DNA of 64,000 bases from Limonium bicolor (Eukaryota > Streptophyta > Magnoliopsida > Caryophyllales > Plumbaginaceae), in contig CM041779.1 in NCBI GenBank assembly GCA_023374045.1, forward strand, positions 148,863,485 to 148,927,484, given 5' to 3'. The notes under the pieces are model-generated. The model did not search any database. It was not told the origin of the DNA and saw only the letters and a list, made by a program, of their open reading frames with translations. The position numbers were made by a program, and so were the translations under genes. Position 1 is the first letter of the stretch. Each line of letters starts with the position of its first letter. This document shows positions 23,331 through 35,800 of the stretch, in pieces.

Positions 23331-24620
23331 CATTTATCTTTTCACTGATGATTAGAAACATTTACACAATCTTCTATAATCGTTTTTATCACTATTTTAG
23401 AAAGAATGACACTAGCTGTTATATATATTTTCCCTTGGCCGTTCACATTGAATCATTATACATACGGATATTTTCTTAGTATTTTTCAATTTACAAATCT
23501 TGGCTGATTTATAAACCTGAAGGCTATATAAACATTTGGATATGATAAACTAAGTTTTGGAGTTAGTTTTTGAGTTTATTAACCTTGATTTTTACGTATC
23601 CACGATAATTTATAAACGTTTACATTGATGATTAGAAACATATACACAACCATCTACAATCATTTCCATCACTTTTGAAATATATGACTATAACTGGTAT
23701 ATATATTTTCTTTTAAGCGTTCTTTTCAAATTATGGTGTATAAAAATATTTTCTTAACAATTTATCAGTTTACATAGCTTGAATGATTGATAAACCTGAA
23801 GGCTATAAACATTTGGAAACAATAAACTGAGTTGTTGGAGTAGTTTTTTGTGTGTTCATTAACTTAGTTTTGACGTATCCACCATCATTTATAAACGTTT
23901 CAACTGATGATTATAAACATGTACACAACATTCTATAATAGTTTTCACCACTACAATGAAACAATTGACACTAATTGTTATATATCTTTTCCTTTGGTCA
24001 TTCTTATCGAATCATTGTGTATAAACATATTTTCTTACCATTTATTGGTTTTAGAGCTTGACTGATTGATAAACCTGAAAGCTATAAACATTTGGAAACG
24101 ATCAACGGAGTTGTTGGAGTCGATTTTACGTATTTCTTTAACTTTGGTTTTTACGTATCCATAATAATTTATAAATGTTTCCATTGATGATTACACAATG
24201 TTCTATAATCGTTTTCAACACTATTTTAGAAAAGACGACACTAACTGTTATATATCCTTTATTTTGGCTGTTCTTCATCGAATTGTGTATAAAAATATTT
24301 TCTTACCATTTATCCGTTTAGAGCTTGATTTATTGATAAACCCGAAGGCTATAAACATTTATAAATGATAAAAAACTGAGTTGTTGAAGTCAATTTTATG
24401 CATTCACTTAATCTGGGTTTTTATGTATCCATGATAATTTATAAACGTTTTTCCTGACAATCAGAACATAAAAAGTGAATGCATGAAATAATTTGATGAC
24501 CGCAGATAACACTTCCCTCTTAAAAGCGATGACACTAACTATAGTATATATTTTTCTTTGACCATTCTTATCGAATCATAACCATTCTTATCGGATCATA
24601 GTGTATTAAGAATTATGTTG
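23330..24620. repeat. Tandem repeat, ~270-bp unit, about 4-5 copies
   Basis: The marker string gataaacctgaaggctata recurs near 23510, 23790, 24065 and 24325, and tttataaacgttt / gatgattagaaaca recur in step. Copies are diverged by substitutions and indels, like a small old satellite block. No coding content. Confidence 0.8.
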
Positions 24621-24919
24621 TATACTCATATTTTGCACATATATAAAAATAATCATTATACATCATTCTTTATTTTGGAAAAATATTATATTAGTCTAGT
24701 GTGTTTTTATATTAGAAACTTTTTATTAAATTTGACATGTATTTTGAATTGATATATGATATATTATTTACATGTATATAATTATAATGTATGGTTGTTA
24801 AATTATTCTATAATGAATATAACTAATTATGTTATTAAAATATTGAAAATGTAAAAAATACAAAATAACATATCACGCAGACAAAATATGGAATATTACA
24901 TAGTTTTAGGTTTCATATA

Positions 24920-25155
24920 CTACCTCCTCCTCCGAATTGACCGTCCTGTTTACTTTATGGCACGTTTTTCCACTTCAATATTAAGCATATAAGATAAATA
25001 ATTTTATAAAACTAAATTTTGTAACATAGTTTATCATGTAAGGATTCATATGCAAAACTTAAATTTTCAAAATTAATTTATCTTATATGTTAAAAATTGA
25101 AGTCAAACGATATGTCCAAATAGTAAACAGGACGGTCAATTCAGGACGGAGGGAG
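24920..25155. mobile_element. Stowaway-like MITE, copy A
   Basis: The ends are related to ctccctccgtcc: the right end reads ggacggagggag, and the left end is a diverged ctacctcctcctcc. TA flanks both sides (24918-24919, 25156-25157). Subterminal sequence is inverted: gaccgtcctgtttact on the left and agtaaacaggacggtc on the right. Related to 53391-53597 in opposite orientation. Confidence 0.85.
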
Positions 25156-25646
25156 TATGAAGAAAAAAATATAGTAGCAGTCAGTGTCCGGTTGCTACAT
25201 GTATTCTCAAAAGACAACAAAAAAAAAACAAGAACGTCGGTCACATATAATCCTCACCCAGTATACTTCTTGAATGCTCTTAAAAAAGAACGAGAATACG
25301 TCATCCATCGGTAAGCAAGTCACATCAATAGCGTCTCCGTTCTTCCTGCGTCCTCAAGATTGAAACCAGAAAATCGTTTTCGAAATAAAAAAAAAAAAAA
25401 AAGAAACCAGAAAATCATCCTCTTCCTCCCTCTGTCTCCAAGTCCGAAAAACCCTAAGCCCTACTCACTTGCTTTCTAAGTCCCGACTGTTTACAGAAAA
25501 CGAAAATCAAACCAAACACAATGGCTTAATCTTCAGTCAAAGCTGAAAACGAAAAAAAACCTTCTGCCGCCAGAGATTTCGAATCCTCCTTGTTACCAGC
25601 TGGAGATCTCGTCTGAATCTTCTCCTTTGTGACTTTGTTAGTTTTT
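25156..25646 (+). promoter_or_regulatory. Probable promoter / 5' UTR exon of cycloartenol synthase
   Basis: Between the Stowaway MITE and a foldback element lies about 490 bases with a pyrimidine-rich, UTR-like stretch (25405-25470, cctcttcctccctctgtc). The first coding exon begins two bases after an acceptor (ttcag at 26828-26832, then gt, then ATG), so an upstream non-coding exon is expected. A donor could be at 25638 (gttagt). This is inference; no transcript data. Confidence 0.4.
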
Positions 25647-25647
25647 A

Positions 25648-26583
25648 GGAAATTATCACTGCCCACCATGACCTTTGAAATTTAGCACTGCCCACACATT
25701 AGATAACACTGAATTTATTTCCATCATCTTATTCCCTCAATTCCGTCAATTACTGTAATAAGTTGACCAAATTACTTTTGTTCACCAAACAAGCTCTAGC
25801 CTATGTCTGTGAAACAAAATCCGTCTCGTATAGTCTGAGCCAGCGCCTCACTATACCCTATAGGCTTCCTCTGATTTGAATCCTTTTTCTTCGCCGCCTC
25901 TCTGATTAAGGTAATGGGTTCACTCTTTGAGTTTTGATTTTTGTTCCAGTTCTTCATCCACATTCACACGTCGATCTAGGGTTTAAAATTGCGGAAAAAT
26001 CACTGACGCGGTTGACTACCTATCTATGGTTCATTTCTGTTCTGATCGACTATTTCTAAGTTTGCAATACGGAGTGTGGAAGAAATGGACGTATACTCGA
26101 CTACTTCTTACCATCTCTTCGATTATCAGTATCTGGTTGAACGATGAAATAATTTCCCAGCGGGTGTGCTTGGGGTTCGACTATTTTGGGGTTTGAAATT
26201 GAGGGATAAATTTCACTTGGGATACATCGAGAAGTGGTTACTTTCTGTCCCTATTATCTCTTAATGAGTTTGCGATTTTGAAACTAGAGGAAGTTGATAG
26301 TGAGGCGCTGGCTCAGTTAAAATTGCGGAGGAAACTGATGTCGAAGAATGGTGTGTGGGTCGAGAAGATGGAGTGGGAGATAAAAGGCAAGACGGTCTTT
26401 TTTTCCAGTTTGGTCAACAAAAGTAATTTGGTCAACCTATAACAGCAAGTGACGGAATTGAGGGAATAGGATGACGGAAGAAAATTTACTGTTAGTTTAT
26501 GGGTGGGCAGTGTTAAATTTCAAAGGTCATGGGTGGGCAATGATAATCCTCATAATCTTATGGGTGGGCAGTGTAATTTTTCC
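25648..26583. mobile_element. Foldback/MITE element in probable 5' UTR intron of CAS
   Basis: Long inverted repeats: the left arm has cactgcccaccatgacctttg and the right arm has caaaggtcatgggtgggcag. Arms also share ctcaattccgtca/tgacggaattgag and gagccagcgcctcacta/tagtgaggcgctggctc. Ends are ggaaa...tttcc with possible TTA target duplications at 25645-25647 and 26584-26586. The centre (25860-26290) contains UTR-like sequence unrelated to the arms. No transposase. Confidence 0.75.
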
Positions 26584-26834
26584 TTAATTATTTGTCAGAG
26601 ATTAAGTAATGTCATCAAAAGAAAAGGCAGTATGTGAATGCTTTACTCTTCTGTTTACTTTGATGTTTTAGAGATATGCAGTTCTCATCAATGACTGCAT
26701 ATCTTTCGAAAGTTTATGGTTTGAAGCTTTTCATTCTTTAATAAAAAATACTTTTGAAGCAAGCAGAACTGCTCTTTATTGTTCATTTAAATTACATGGA
26801 GATTAACCAGTGCACTTCCTCTTGTAGTTCAGGT

Positions 26835-29800
26835 ATGTGGAAACTGAAGATAGCAGAAGGAGGCAGTCCATGGCTCAGGACTCTAAACAACCATGTTGGC
26901 AGACAGGTTTGGGAGTTTGATCCTGACCTGGGAACTCCAGAAGAGATAAATGAGGTTGAGATGGCTCGCCAGAATTTCAAGAAGAATCGGTTTGAACAGA
27001 AACACAGCTCTGATCTTCTTATGCGCATGCAGGTTCTTAAACTGACTTAAGGTCCTTCGTAAAGATGTGATATGACGATTTTTTTTTCTTTCATGCTGCT
27101 TTCAATTCTGAAAATGTTTACGAGAATTTTGCATTTCAATGTGTTGTTTTCTAGTTTCACCTTGTGGATCCCATCAGTATGTGTACTCTTGCCTCCTTGT
27201 TTATAGAATTATTGGAAGCAATGGATCTGATCAAAAAGTAAGTATGATATGGGTTTGTCAGCAAAAAACCAACGTTGCAAGCCTTGGACAGTCCATTGAA
27301 TTTGAAACAAAAAGATTGATTATTGCAAGTTTATGACATACCTTAGTATTGTAAAGTTTTATGTCTAAATACTTTTGTAGATATGTATAAGGCATTTATC
27401 TTTGGCAAAGTAGTGTACATCTGTCTAGTCTGGCATAAAATACCTGTCCTGAGTTGTAGCCTGCACTGCTTCACCAGTTGTGCTTGTCTATGGTCTAATA
27501 TTTAAAGATGCTTGAATTTCTTTTGACATCGATATTGACAAAAAAAGACACCAATTATAATTATTTTTTTCCATGTATCATCTTATTCCCAGTGAAAAGA
27601 AAAGTGTTTCATTTGCTGAAAGATGAAGTATGGAAACTGGATGGAATAAATAAAAATTTAAATATTAAATTACAGATTTCATGGCGTCCATCTTAATAAA
27701 ATATTTCTTATGCAGTTTCCATTCCACGTGATACTTGACTCAGTTCTGTAGCTTTTACATGTGTTGGATGTCTGACATTGTGCATGTATTGTTCACATAT
27801 GAAAATTTTAGTTGAGGAAGGAAAATCCTTGCACTATCACGTTGCCTCAAGTTAATGTGAATGATGGTGAAGAAATTACAGAGGAGATGGTTGCTAAAAC
27901 ACTGAGAAGGGCCATCAATTATCATTCAACTATACAGGCACATGATGGGCATTGGCCTGGGGATTATGGTGGTCCTATGTTTCTTATGCCTGGATTGGTA
28001 AGAGTGATTCGTTTACTTTATTATATTTGGTTCTGAAAGATTGCAGTCAGAATCTGTACAACAGTAGTTTTAAACTATGGGAATGATTCAATGCTTTAGT
28101 ACTATGTCGTGTCTGTATTCGATTTTGATTGGAAATAATTATTCTGGTTAGCGGATCAGGTGATTGCTTTGTCAATAACAGGAGCGCTTAATACAGTCCT
28201 CACAAAAGAGCATCAGCTCGAGATTTGTCGTTACCTCTACAATCATCAGGCAAGAATTATTGTTAGAAAGTTCTGCATTGTGTATAATTTGAAAAACTGT
28301 CGTAAACCTCTAATATACTATTATAGAAGTAAAATAATTTTATTTTTGCAGACGCCCCTAATATCTATTATGTTGTGTGATATAATTACATTGCAGAATG
28401 TGGATGGTGGTTGGGGTCTGCACATTGAGGGACACAGTACTGTGTTTGGTACTGTTTTGACGTATGTCACTCTAAGGTTGCTTGGTGAAGGACCTAATGA
28501 TGGGGAAGATTGGGCTGGAGAAAGCACGCACATGGATCCTTGACCACGGCACTGCTACTGCAATAACATCATGGGGGAAAATGTGGCTTACAGTTCAGTA
28601 AATCCAAATCCTTTACTGATTTTATTTCCAAAGAAAACATAGAAAGCTTCTGGAGTCAACTTTTTTTTATTGAACATCATAACGTTCCGATGGTAATCTT
28701 TTGTATGTCGTCTTGAATGAGCAAACAGGTGCTTGGGGTGTTTGAATGGGCTGGCAATAACCCATTGCCACCAGAAATATGGTTGCTGCCATATATGATT
28801 CCTATACATCCAGGTTCTATAAGTTGCTACCTTTCTGCCAAAACTTTTGAGTGGTCACCTCTGCTTTTCATAGTTTAGTTGAATTTGATACAATGGACGA
28901 TTCATGGTTTTGTATTCTAGCAGCTGTCCTCTAGGTGTGTGTTTTTTTTTTTTTTTCTGTCAGTGCATTTTGTGCTCTAAAGTGCCTACAAAGACCCTTG
29001 TGTCAGTGCACTCTCCTTTATGTCTGCCAATACTAGTTGCACAACTGAGGCCCTCCTATGGTTATATAACGTTTCCTAGTGATGTTAGAATGTCATCATT
29101 TGATGTAATATGTTTGACTAACTTCATACATTGTGTCTGCTTCTGCAATACATTTGATTTCTTACATGATTTTAATAATTTTTAGGAAGAATGTGGTGCC
29201 ACTGCCGTATGGTGTATCTGCCCATGTCATACTTATATGGGAAACGATTTGTGGGTCCAATAACAGCAACGGTCTTATCACTGAGGAGGGAGCTTTTCAA
29301 TGTCCCCTACCACAAAATTAATTGGGACAGGGCCCGCAATGAATGTGCAAAGGTATTGATTTATATCTGTCTATGGACTTCCTCTTCTTTCTCTTACCAG
29401 ATGTAGAAGTCCTTAGAAGTTTCAATCCTTTAACACGAGTAAGTATCAAGTTGTAAATGACTACTAAAAGCTTATCTAGCATCATGACTTATGACTACAG
29501 GTTCCTGGAAAATAGTAATCCTTTCAACCTGTAGGTTTTAACTTAGGCTGTCAACCTGTTGCAATATTTTGGGTTTTGGGGCTCTCTTGGTAACTTTGAA
29601 TGGGAACGTAAAAGATGGGTATGGCAATGTGAACGCTAATGATAGGCTTTGGAATAGATATTACCATACCTTTATTTGGAGATGACATATTTCAATTATA
29701 ATCATATATTTTCATCATTTAATTTATAGGGAAATTTCACGAGATAATCCTAAGGTTTTAGAGAATTTTACGAAATACCCTTGATGTTTCATTTTCATTA

Positions 29801-32800
29801 CGAGATATCCCTGAGGTTTCATTTTCTTTATGAGATATACTTGAGGTTTCATTTTCATTACGAGATACCCCTCCGTTCAAATTCTGATATATTATATTGT
29901 TAATATCCCCATACTACTCTCACATCATATGCCCCCATGGTAACCGGATTTATGGTAAAATTTTCATAAAGTTTTGAAATCTAGAAAAAATACACAAAAA
30001 TGATAAAAATCAAATAAAATTTGAATTCACTTTTGAAAAATGAATATTATTAAATATACAAAAACAGTTAAATAAATAGAAATGACTAAATAATAAAGCA
30101 ATAATTTTTTTTAAAAATAAACATAAATTGTTTTAGTGTTACGTAGCAATGACTTAAATAATAGAAAAGTATAACAATAATATCAAAAATATTAAAAGGA
30201 AAAATTTCATATGATACATAGAAAAACTCATCATCTAAAATTAGAAATATAAAGTATGAAGAAACATAAAATATAATCAAATTAAATGTGATTATAATGT
30301 ATTTGTTATAACTATTTTATGATTTTAAGTTTCCACTACAATAGTTTTTATATTATGTAACACTTTATGAGTGTTAAGTAAATACATTTTCTATTTTTTT
30401 TAGCCATTTCTATTTATTTAAAAATTTATGATTTAAATCTTTTATGTAATTATATTCCTTTTTAAAAATTGAATTCATATTTTATATGAACTTTCATTAT
30501 TTTTGTGTATTATATTTTAAATTAAAAAAATAACTATAAACCCTTGAGGTTATCGCGAGGGCATATGGTGTGAGGGTAAAATGAGGTTATTAATAATATA
30601 ATATATCAGAATTCGAATTGAGAGGTATCTCGTAATGAAATTGAAACCTTAGAGGTATCTCGTAATGAAAATGAAACATCAGGGGTATCTTGTGAACAAA
30701 ATGAAACCTCAGGGGTATCTCATAATAAAAATGAAACATCAGAGGTATTTTATAAAATTCGTTCAAACCTTGTGGGTTCTCGTGAAATTTCCCTAATTTA
30801 TACTTTCATTACAATTTTCATGCTTGTTATATTATAAACGTTATTTTAATGTACGAAACCAATGGATCAATTGAATTTCTATAAAAGTTTGTTCACATAA
30901 TCAACATTAATAATGAAATAAATTTTATAAAATAATTTTACATTACTGCATAAATAAAGAAATATTCGATTAGTAGTGTTAACTATCCTTTTTCTTAGAA
31001 GAATTCTACTATAGACTTATAATAGATTAATTATCATTTATTATCAAATATGAAAATTATTTAATAATAGGTATTCTTGTTTTGGAAACACATAATTGTA
31101 TTTTTAATGGAAATAAATAGTAGAACCCAATCGAAGTAGCTTCAGAAAATGGAATAATTTTTGTTTTACTTTTCTAGCGTCTAGAAAAAATTCCAACTTA
31201 ATATGATCAACCTACTCAAAGAATTGTCTTAATTATCAGTAATGATAAAGAAAATGGAAATTTATTATTAGAAGAAGATAAATTTATACGAATTAGGTGT
31301 ACTTTAGATAACATAAATTTCAATACTATTCTACTTTTGCATATAATTTAAAATAAGCAAATCTTTAATGAATAGAGAAAGTAGGAGATCTTAACGTGGG
31401 TTAAGATGAGAAGAGAGAAAATTAGAAAACTGAAGTTGAGAAAAAAATAGCTTTCAAATGGAATGAGAACGACCTCCTCCCCTGGTTATCATTTTGTGAG
31501 AATAGATCTTGATTGATTTTCACTCGCTCTCTCTTTTCTCATTTATCATCACCAAGAATGGTAATACAATCATTTTATTTCTATTCCCTTAGATTAATTC
31601 ACATTCCCTTTAAGAAGGATAGGCTTATATATGGAGAATAGTGATTTACTCTCAAGGTCAAGCTTTGGCTAGCATGGGAAAGTGTACTAAAATAGCTGAA
31701 TAAATTTGATAGAAACCCAGATTTATGTGAGTTAACAAGTGTAATCCAGCCTTCAATACCACCCTTATATTAAGAAAAACGAGAGCAAAGCTCAACAACT
31801 TACAAATAAAAGGTAGGAGTGTATAGACGAGGAAGAGGGATGAGAAAATGAAGATAGATTCAGGAATAATTCTTGCCAAAATCAGAGCAAACTATGCCAA
31901 AATGAAGATAGCCCTCATTTTCCTTAAATAGACAGCAGCAGGAAGCCCATGTCTTGCTTAAGGGGTAACACTAGCTAATTCCCAAACTACCCTTAGCTTA
32001 AGTAATTCCTTACTTGTCTAATCCCCCAAACTGCTTTTAGCCCCAAAAGCCTCAAAGCCACGGTCTCATCAAAATTTTATGCGGTATTGGAACTTTGGAT
32101 TTACCTCTTGTAGATTGCTGGGTTTTGGCTATTAAACCATTTTAAATGTTGGGGTAATTCTGGCTGTTGACTACTAACTTCTCTAGGTTCCATAGGCAGC
32201 ATGTGGACTAATCCATCTTGAATATGCAACAGACTGATATTTTGAAGTGTTACCTCTGGCATGAAGTCTTACTCTTTAATAACTTAGGCCATCTCCTTAT
32301 TAGATTTTGTGAACATTGCATAAGTCAACTTATCCCTCTCTCTAACTGCAATCAGCTGGTGAATAGCATTTCCTTCCACTAAAACAAGCCAACAATCATC
32401 ACTCATTGTTAGAACAATAATCCACTAAATGCAAGGTCGTGTTTTTTTGGTTCCTAGATGTCATCAAGTACTTTATTCTATATACATCTATTGATTCTGT
32501 TGTACTGAGCGCGAACTTGGGGACATACCAACCAAAGTTTTTAAGCTTGAGCTTGGATGATAAGGCTTTGATGTCTTTAAGGAGGAGAAGTTTCCATGCG
32601 AGGCTTTGTGTGTATGAATTTTTGTAACTATTATAAACGTTGCAGGAAGATCTATATTATCCCCATCCATGGATACAAGATGTTCTTTGGGCAACCCTTC
32701 ACAAGTTTGTGGAGCCAATCTTGATGCGATGGCCAGGAGACAAGCTGAGGGAGAAGGCACTTTCAACCGTTATGGAACATGTACACTATGAAGATGAGAA

Positions 32801-35800
32801 TACTCGATACATATGCATAGGTCCCGTGAATAAGGTAGGATGATACTAGATCTTCTTCATATTGCCAATTGATATAATACAATATGAGGAGAAAATGTTT
32901 ATTTCATAGATCTATAGCAATGATCAATTGTGAATTGAGATGTTTTCAGACTACAACATCCATTAAAAGAACTACTCAACGGAACGTGGAAATAAATAAT
33001 GCTCCTGTTACTTAGATTTTAATTGTGAAAATTGTGTTTACATGATTTTCCTGTTATAATCTCTGCAAGAAATAGCCTTCCATCAACTAGGGAAGGATTA
33101 TGATAAACTGTAATGGCTATCATGGGTAGTAGTTAAGAACTCTATTAGACCATATTATATGATGTTGCTTGGTATAGAAACTAAAACTGAAAAGGAATTT
33201 TTGGAGTTGTGCACTTGGTCGCTGTAACAAAGTTAGCTGTTCCCATAAAAAATTGTGCTATAATAGTGAGAATGGGTGCTAAGAAGTAAACCATAATGTC
33301 TTGCTTTCTGTTTCTTTGAATTCCAGACCTCCTGTCTAATGGGTTTAGGGGTTTGGTTTTTTTATTGGGTTGGGAGCTTTAATGGGGTATGGTCTTTTGT
33401 TGGCCATGGTCTTTTTATTGGTTTGGAGCTTTGACCTGCCTCTGACTCCCTAGTCTTTTGATTAGCTTTCAGCATTGGTCATCAGGCTGAAACTTTTGTC
33501 TAGTGTCTTTTGAGTTTCGCCTGTCAAATGTGCTGATCTTATGGTGGAATTTGTGCTTCTTTTGCTTTCTGTGTTATTTTGGTGCATTATTGAGGGGTGA
33601 TGTCTATCAGTGTGTTTGTTGTGTATTTTCTGTAACTTTCCTGCTGTTTTAGCCAATATCTATCAAAAAATAAATCCAACTGATACACTTTTGGGGGACA
33701 TTACTAGAAATAAGATTATTCCCTTGCCCAGTTGGTATATTAACATGATACAACCACTGATTTATCCCTACAAACGTCGAATTAAATGGATCAACTTTAA
33801 TTCTTTTGCCATTTTTATTCCCTGCTGTTCTGAATATTTTGTGCAGGTCTTGAATATGCTCTGTTGTTGGGTGGAAAATCCAAACTCTGAGGCTTTTAAG
33901 CTGCATCTTCCTAGAATTCACGATTATCTTTGGGTTGCTGAAGATGGCATGAAAATGCAGGTTCATTTTCTATTTCATTTGCTTGTATGACTGTGACATT
34001 CTTTGTTGTGCCACATGTTTTAATATCAGGTGATCTATAAATTCATTGTGCAGGGTTATAATGGAAGCCAACTATGGGATACTGCTTTTGCTATTCAGGC
34101 ATCCTCTCTACAGATCTTTCTGAGGAATATTCCACTGTCCTGAAAAAGGCACATACATATGTCAAGACTTCACAGGTTGAACTGACTATCTGACATGAAT
34201 TATCATATATAATTAATGCTTGGAGATGACTTACGTGTGTCAGTTCCTCGCTGATGTTTGTACAATATGCAGGTTTTAGATGATTGTCCCGGTGATCTGT
34301 CAAGTTGGTACAGACACATATCTAAAGGTGCATGGCCCTTCTCAACCGGGGATCACGGTTGGCCCATCTCAGATTGTACTGGTGAAGGATTAAAAGTAAA
34401 TATTTATCTTTATTAAATACTTGTTTGCACAAGTTTCTTTTCCCATGTAAAAAATCATTGTTGTTCGTCAGGCTGCTCTGTTATTATCAAAACTTCCGCC
34501 AGAGAAGGTCGGCGAGCCCATTGAAGTGGAGAGGTTGTACGATGCTAAATGTTGTTCTCTCATACCAGGTAAGTCATCTTTGGATGTAAATTTCTTCCAG
34601 CATATCGTATGTGCTTATTGTCGTGCTTCAGATGACACTTCTCTTAGGTGTCGTTGAATTCACCTGCAGTTTCTGAGGCTGATTATTTTTCAAACTTGCC
34701 TGTTGACGTAATGGTTCTCTTATTTTTTTTTCTGCAGAACAAGGCTGGAGGCTTTGCTACATATGAACTTACACGTTCCTACGCTTGGATGGAGGTTTAC
34801 TCAAAATAACTTTGTTAGGAGAGATCAATTCTATATTTTTTTTATCTTATGATCCCTTAAATTTTTCATTTTCAGCTGATCAATCCTGCTGAGACTTTTG
34901 GTGACATTGTCATAGATTATCCGTAAGTTACAAGCATGTTGATTCAAATATTTTCCTCCTCAACGGGCTGACTGTACTTAGTTCAAGCTGTTTTAAACCT
35001 GTCTATTCATAAGATTGCAAAGGAAGTGCAATACTTGGCTAATATATAATCGTGAGTGTCAAGTTCTAAACCAGATAAGATAACTTGTTTTTCTTTGATT
35101 AACTAAAGTCAAACTGATTGCATCTTTTCTTCTAATAATTATCTGGCTGTAGTTATGTTGAATGCACGTCTGCTGCACTTCAAGGTCTATCATTGTTCAA
35201 GAAATTGCATCCAGGACACAGGAAAGCAGATATAGAGCAATGTATCAGAAAGGGTGCTGAGTTCATCGAGAGCATACAGAAACCAGATGGCTCATGGTTT
35301 GTTCTCCCGTTCTTTTTTGTTCTTTTCCTTTTTCTTTTGCCGCAGTTGATACATTCATGTTGGTTACTAGGCAGCGTGTGCTTCTGATTGGTCGTCTGTT
35401 CCCTGAACCCTTCTATAAATTGTTCATGCGCTTCAATCTTTAGGGTAAAGGCGATAAATACCAAAATAACTGTTATTAAATTTAATTTTTCCTTAGGTAC
35501 GGTTCCTGGGCTGTTTGCTTTACTTATGGAACATGGTTTGGCATCAAAGGGTTGATCGCAGCAGGGAAGAGCTATGAGAACTGCGTTGCCATCCGAAAAG
35601 CTTGCGATTTTCTGTTGGCTAAACAACTTGCTTCTGGAGGATGGGGAGAGAGCTACCTTTCGTGTCAAGACAAGGTACTGATATTTCTTACGTGCACCTT
35701 TACATGTACTTATTTTTCTGGCCATATACTTATCTTTCATCATTGCAGACTTAGCTTGCAGCCTTTAGCATCTGACTATGGCATATTGTTGTTCATCATA

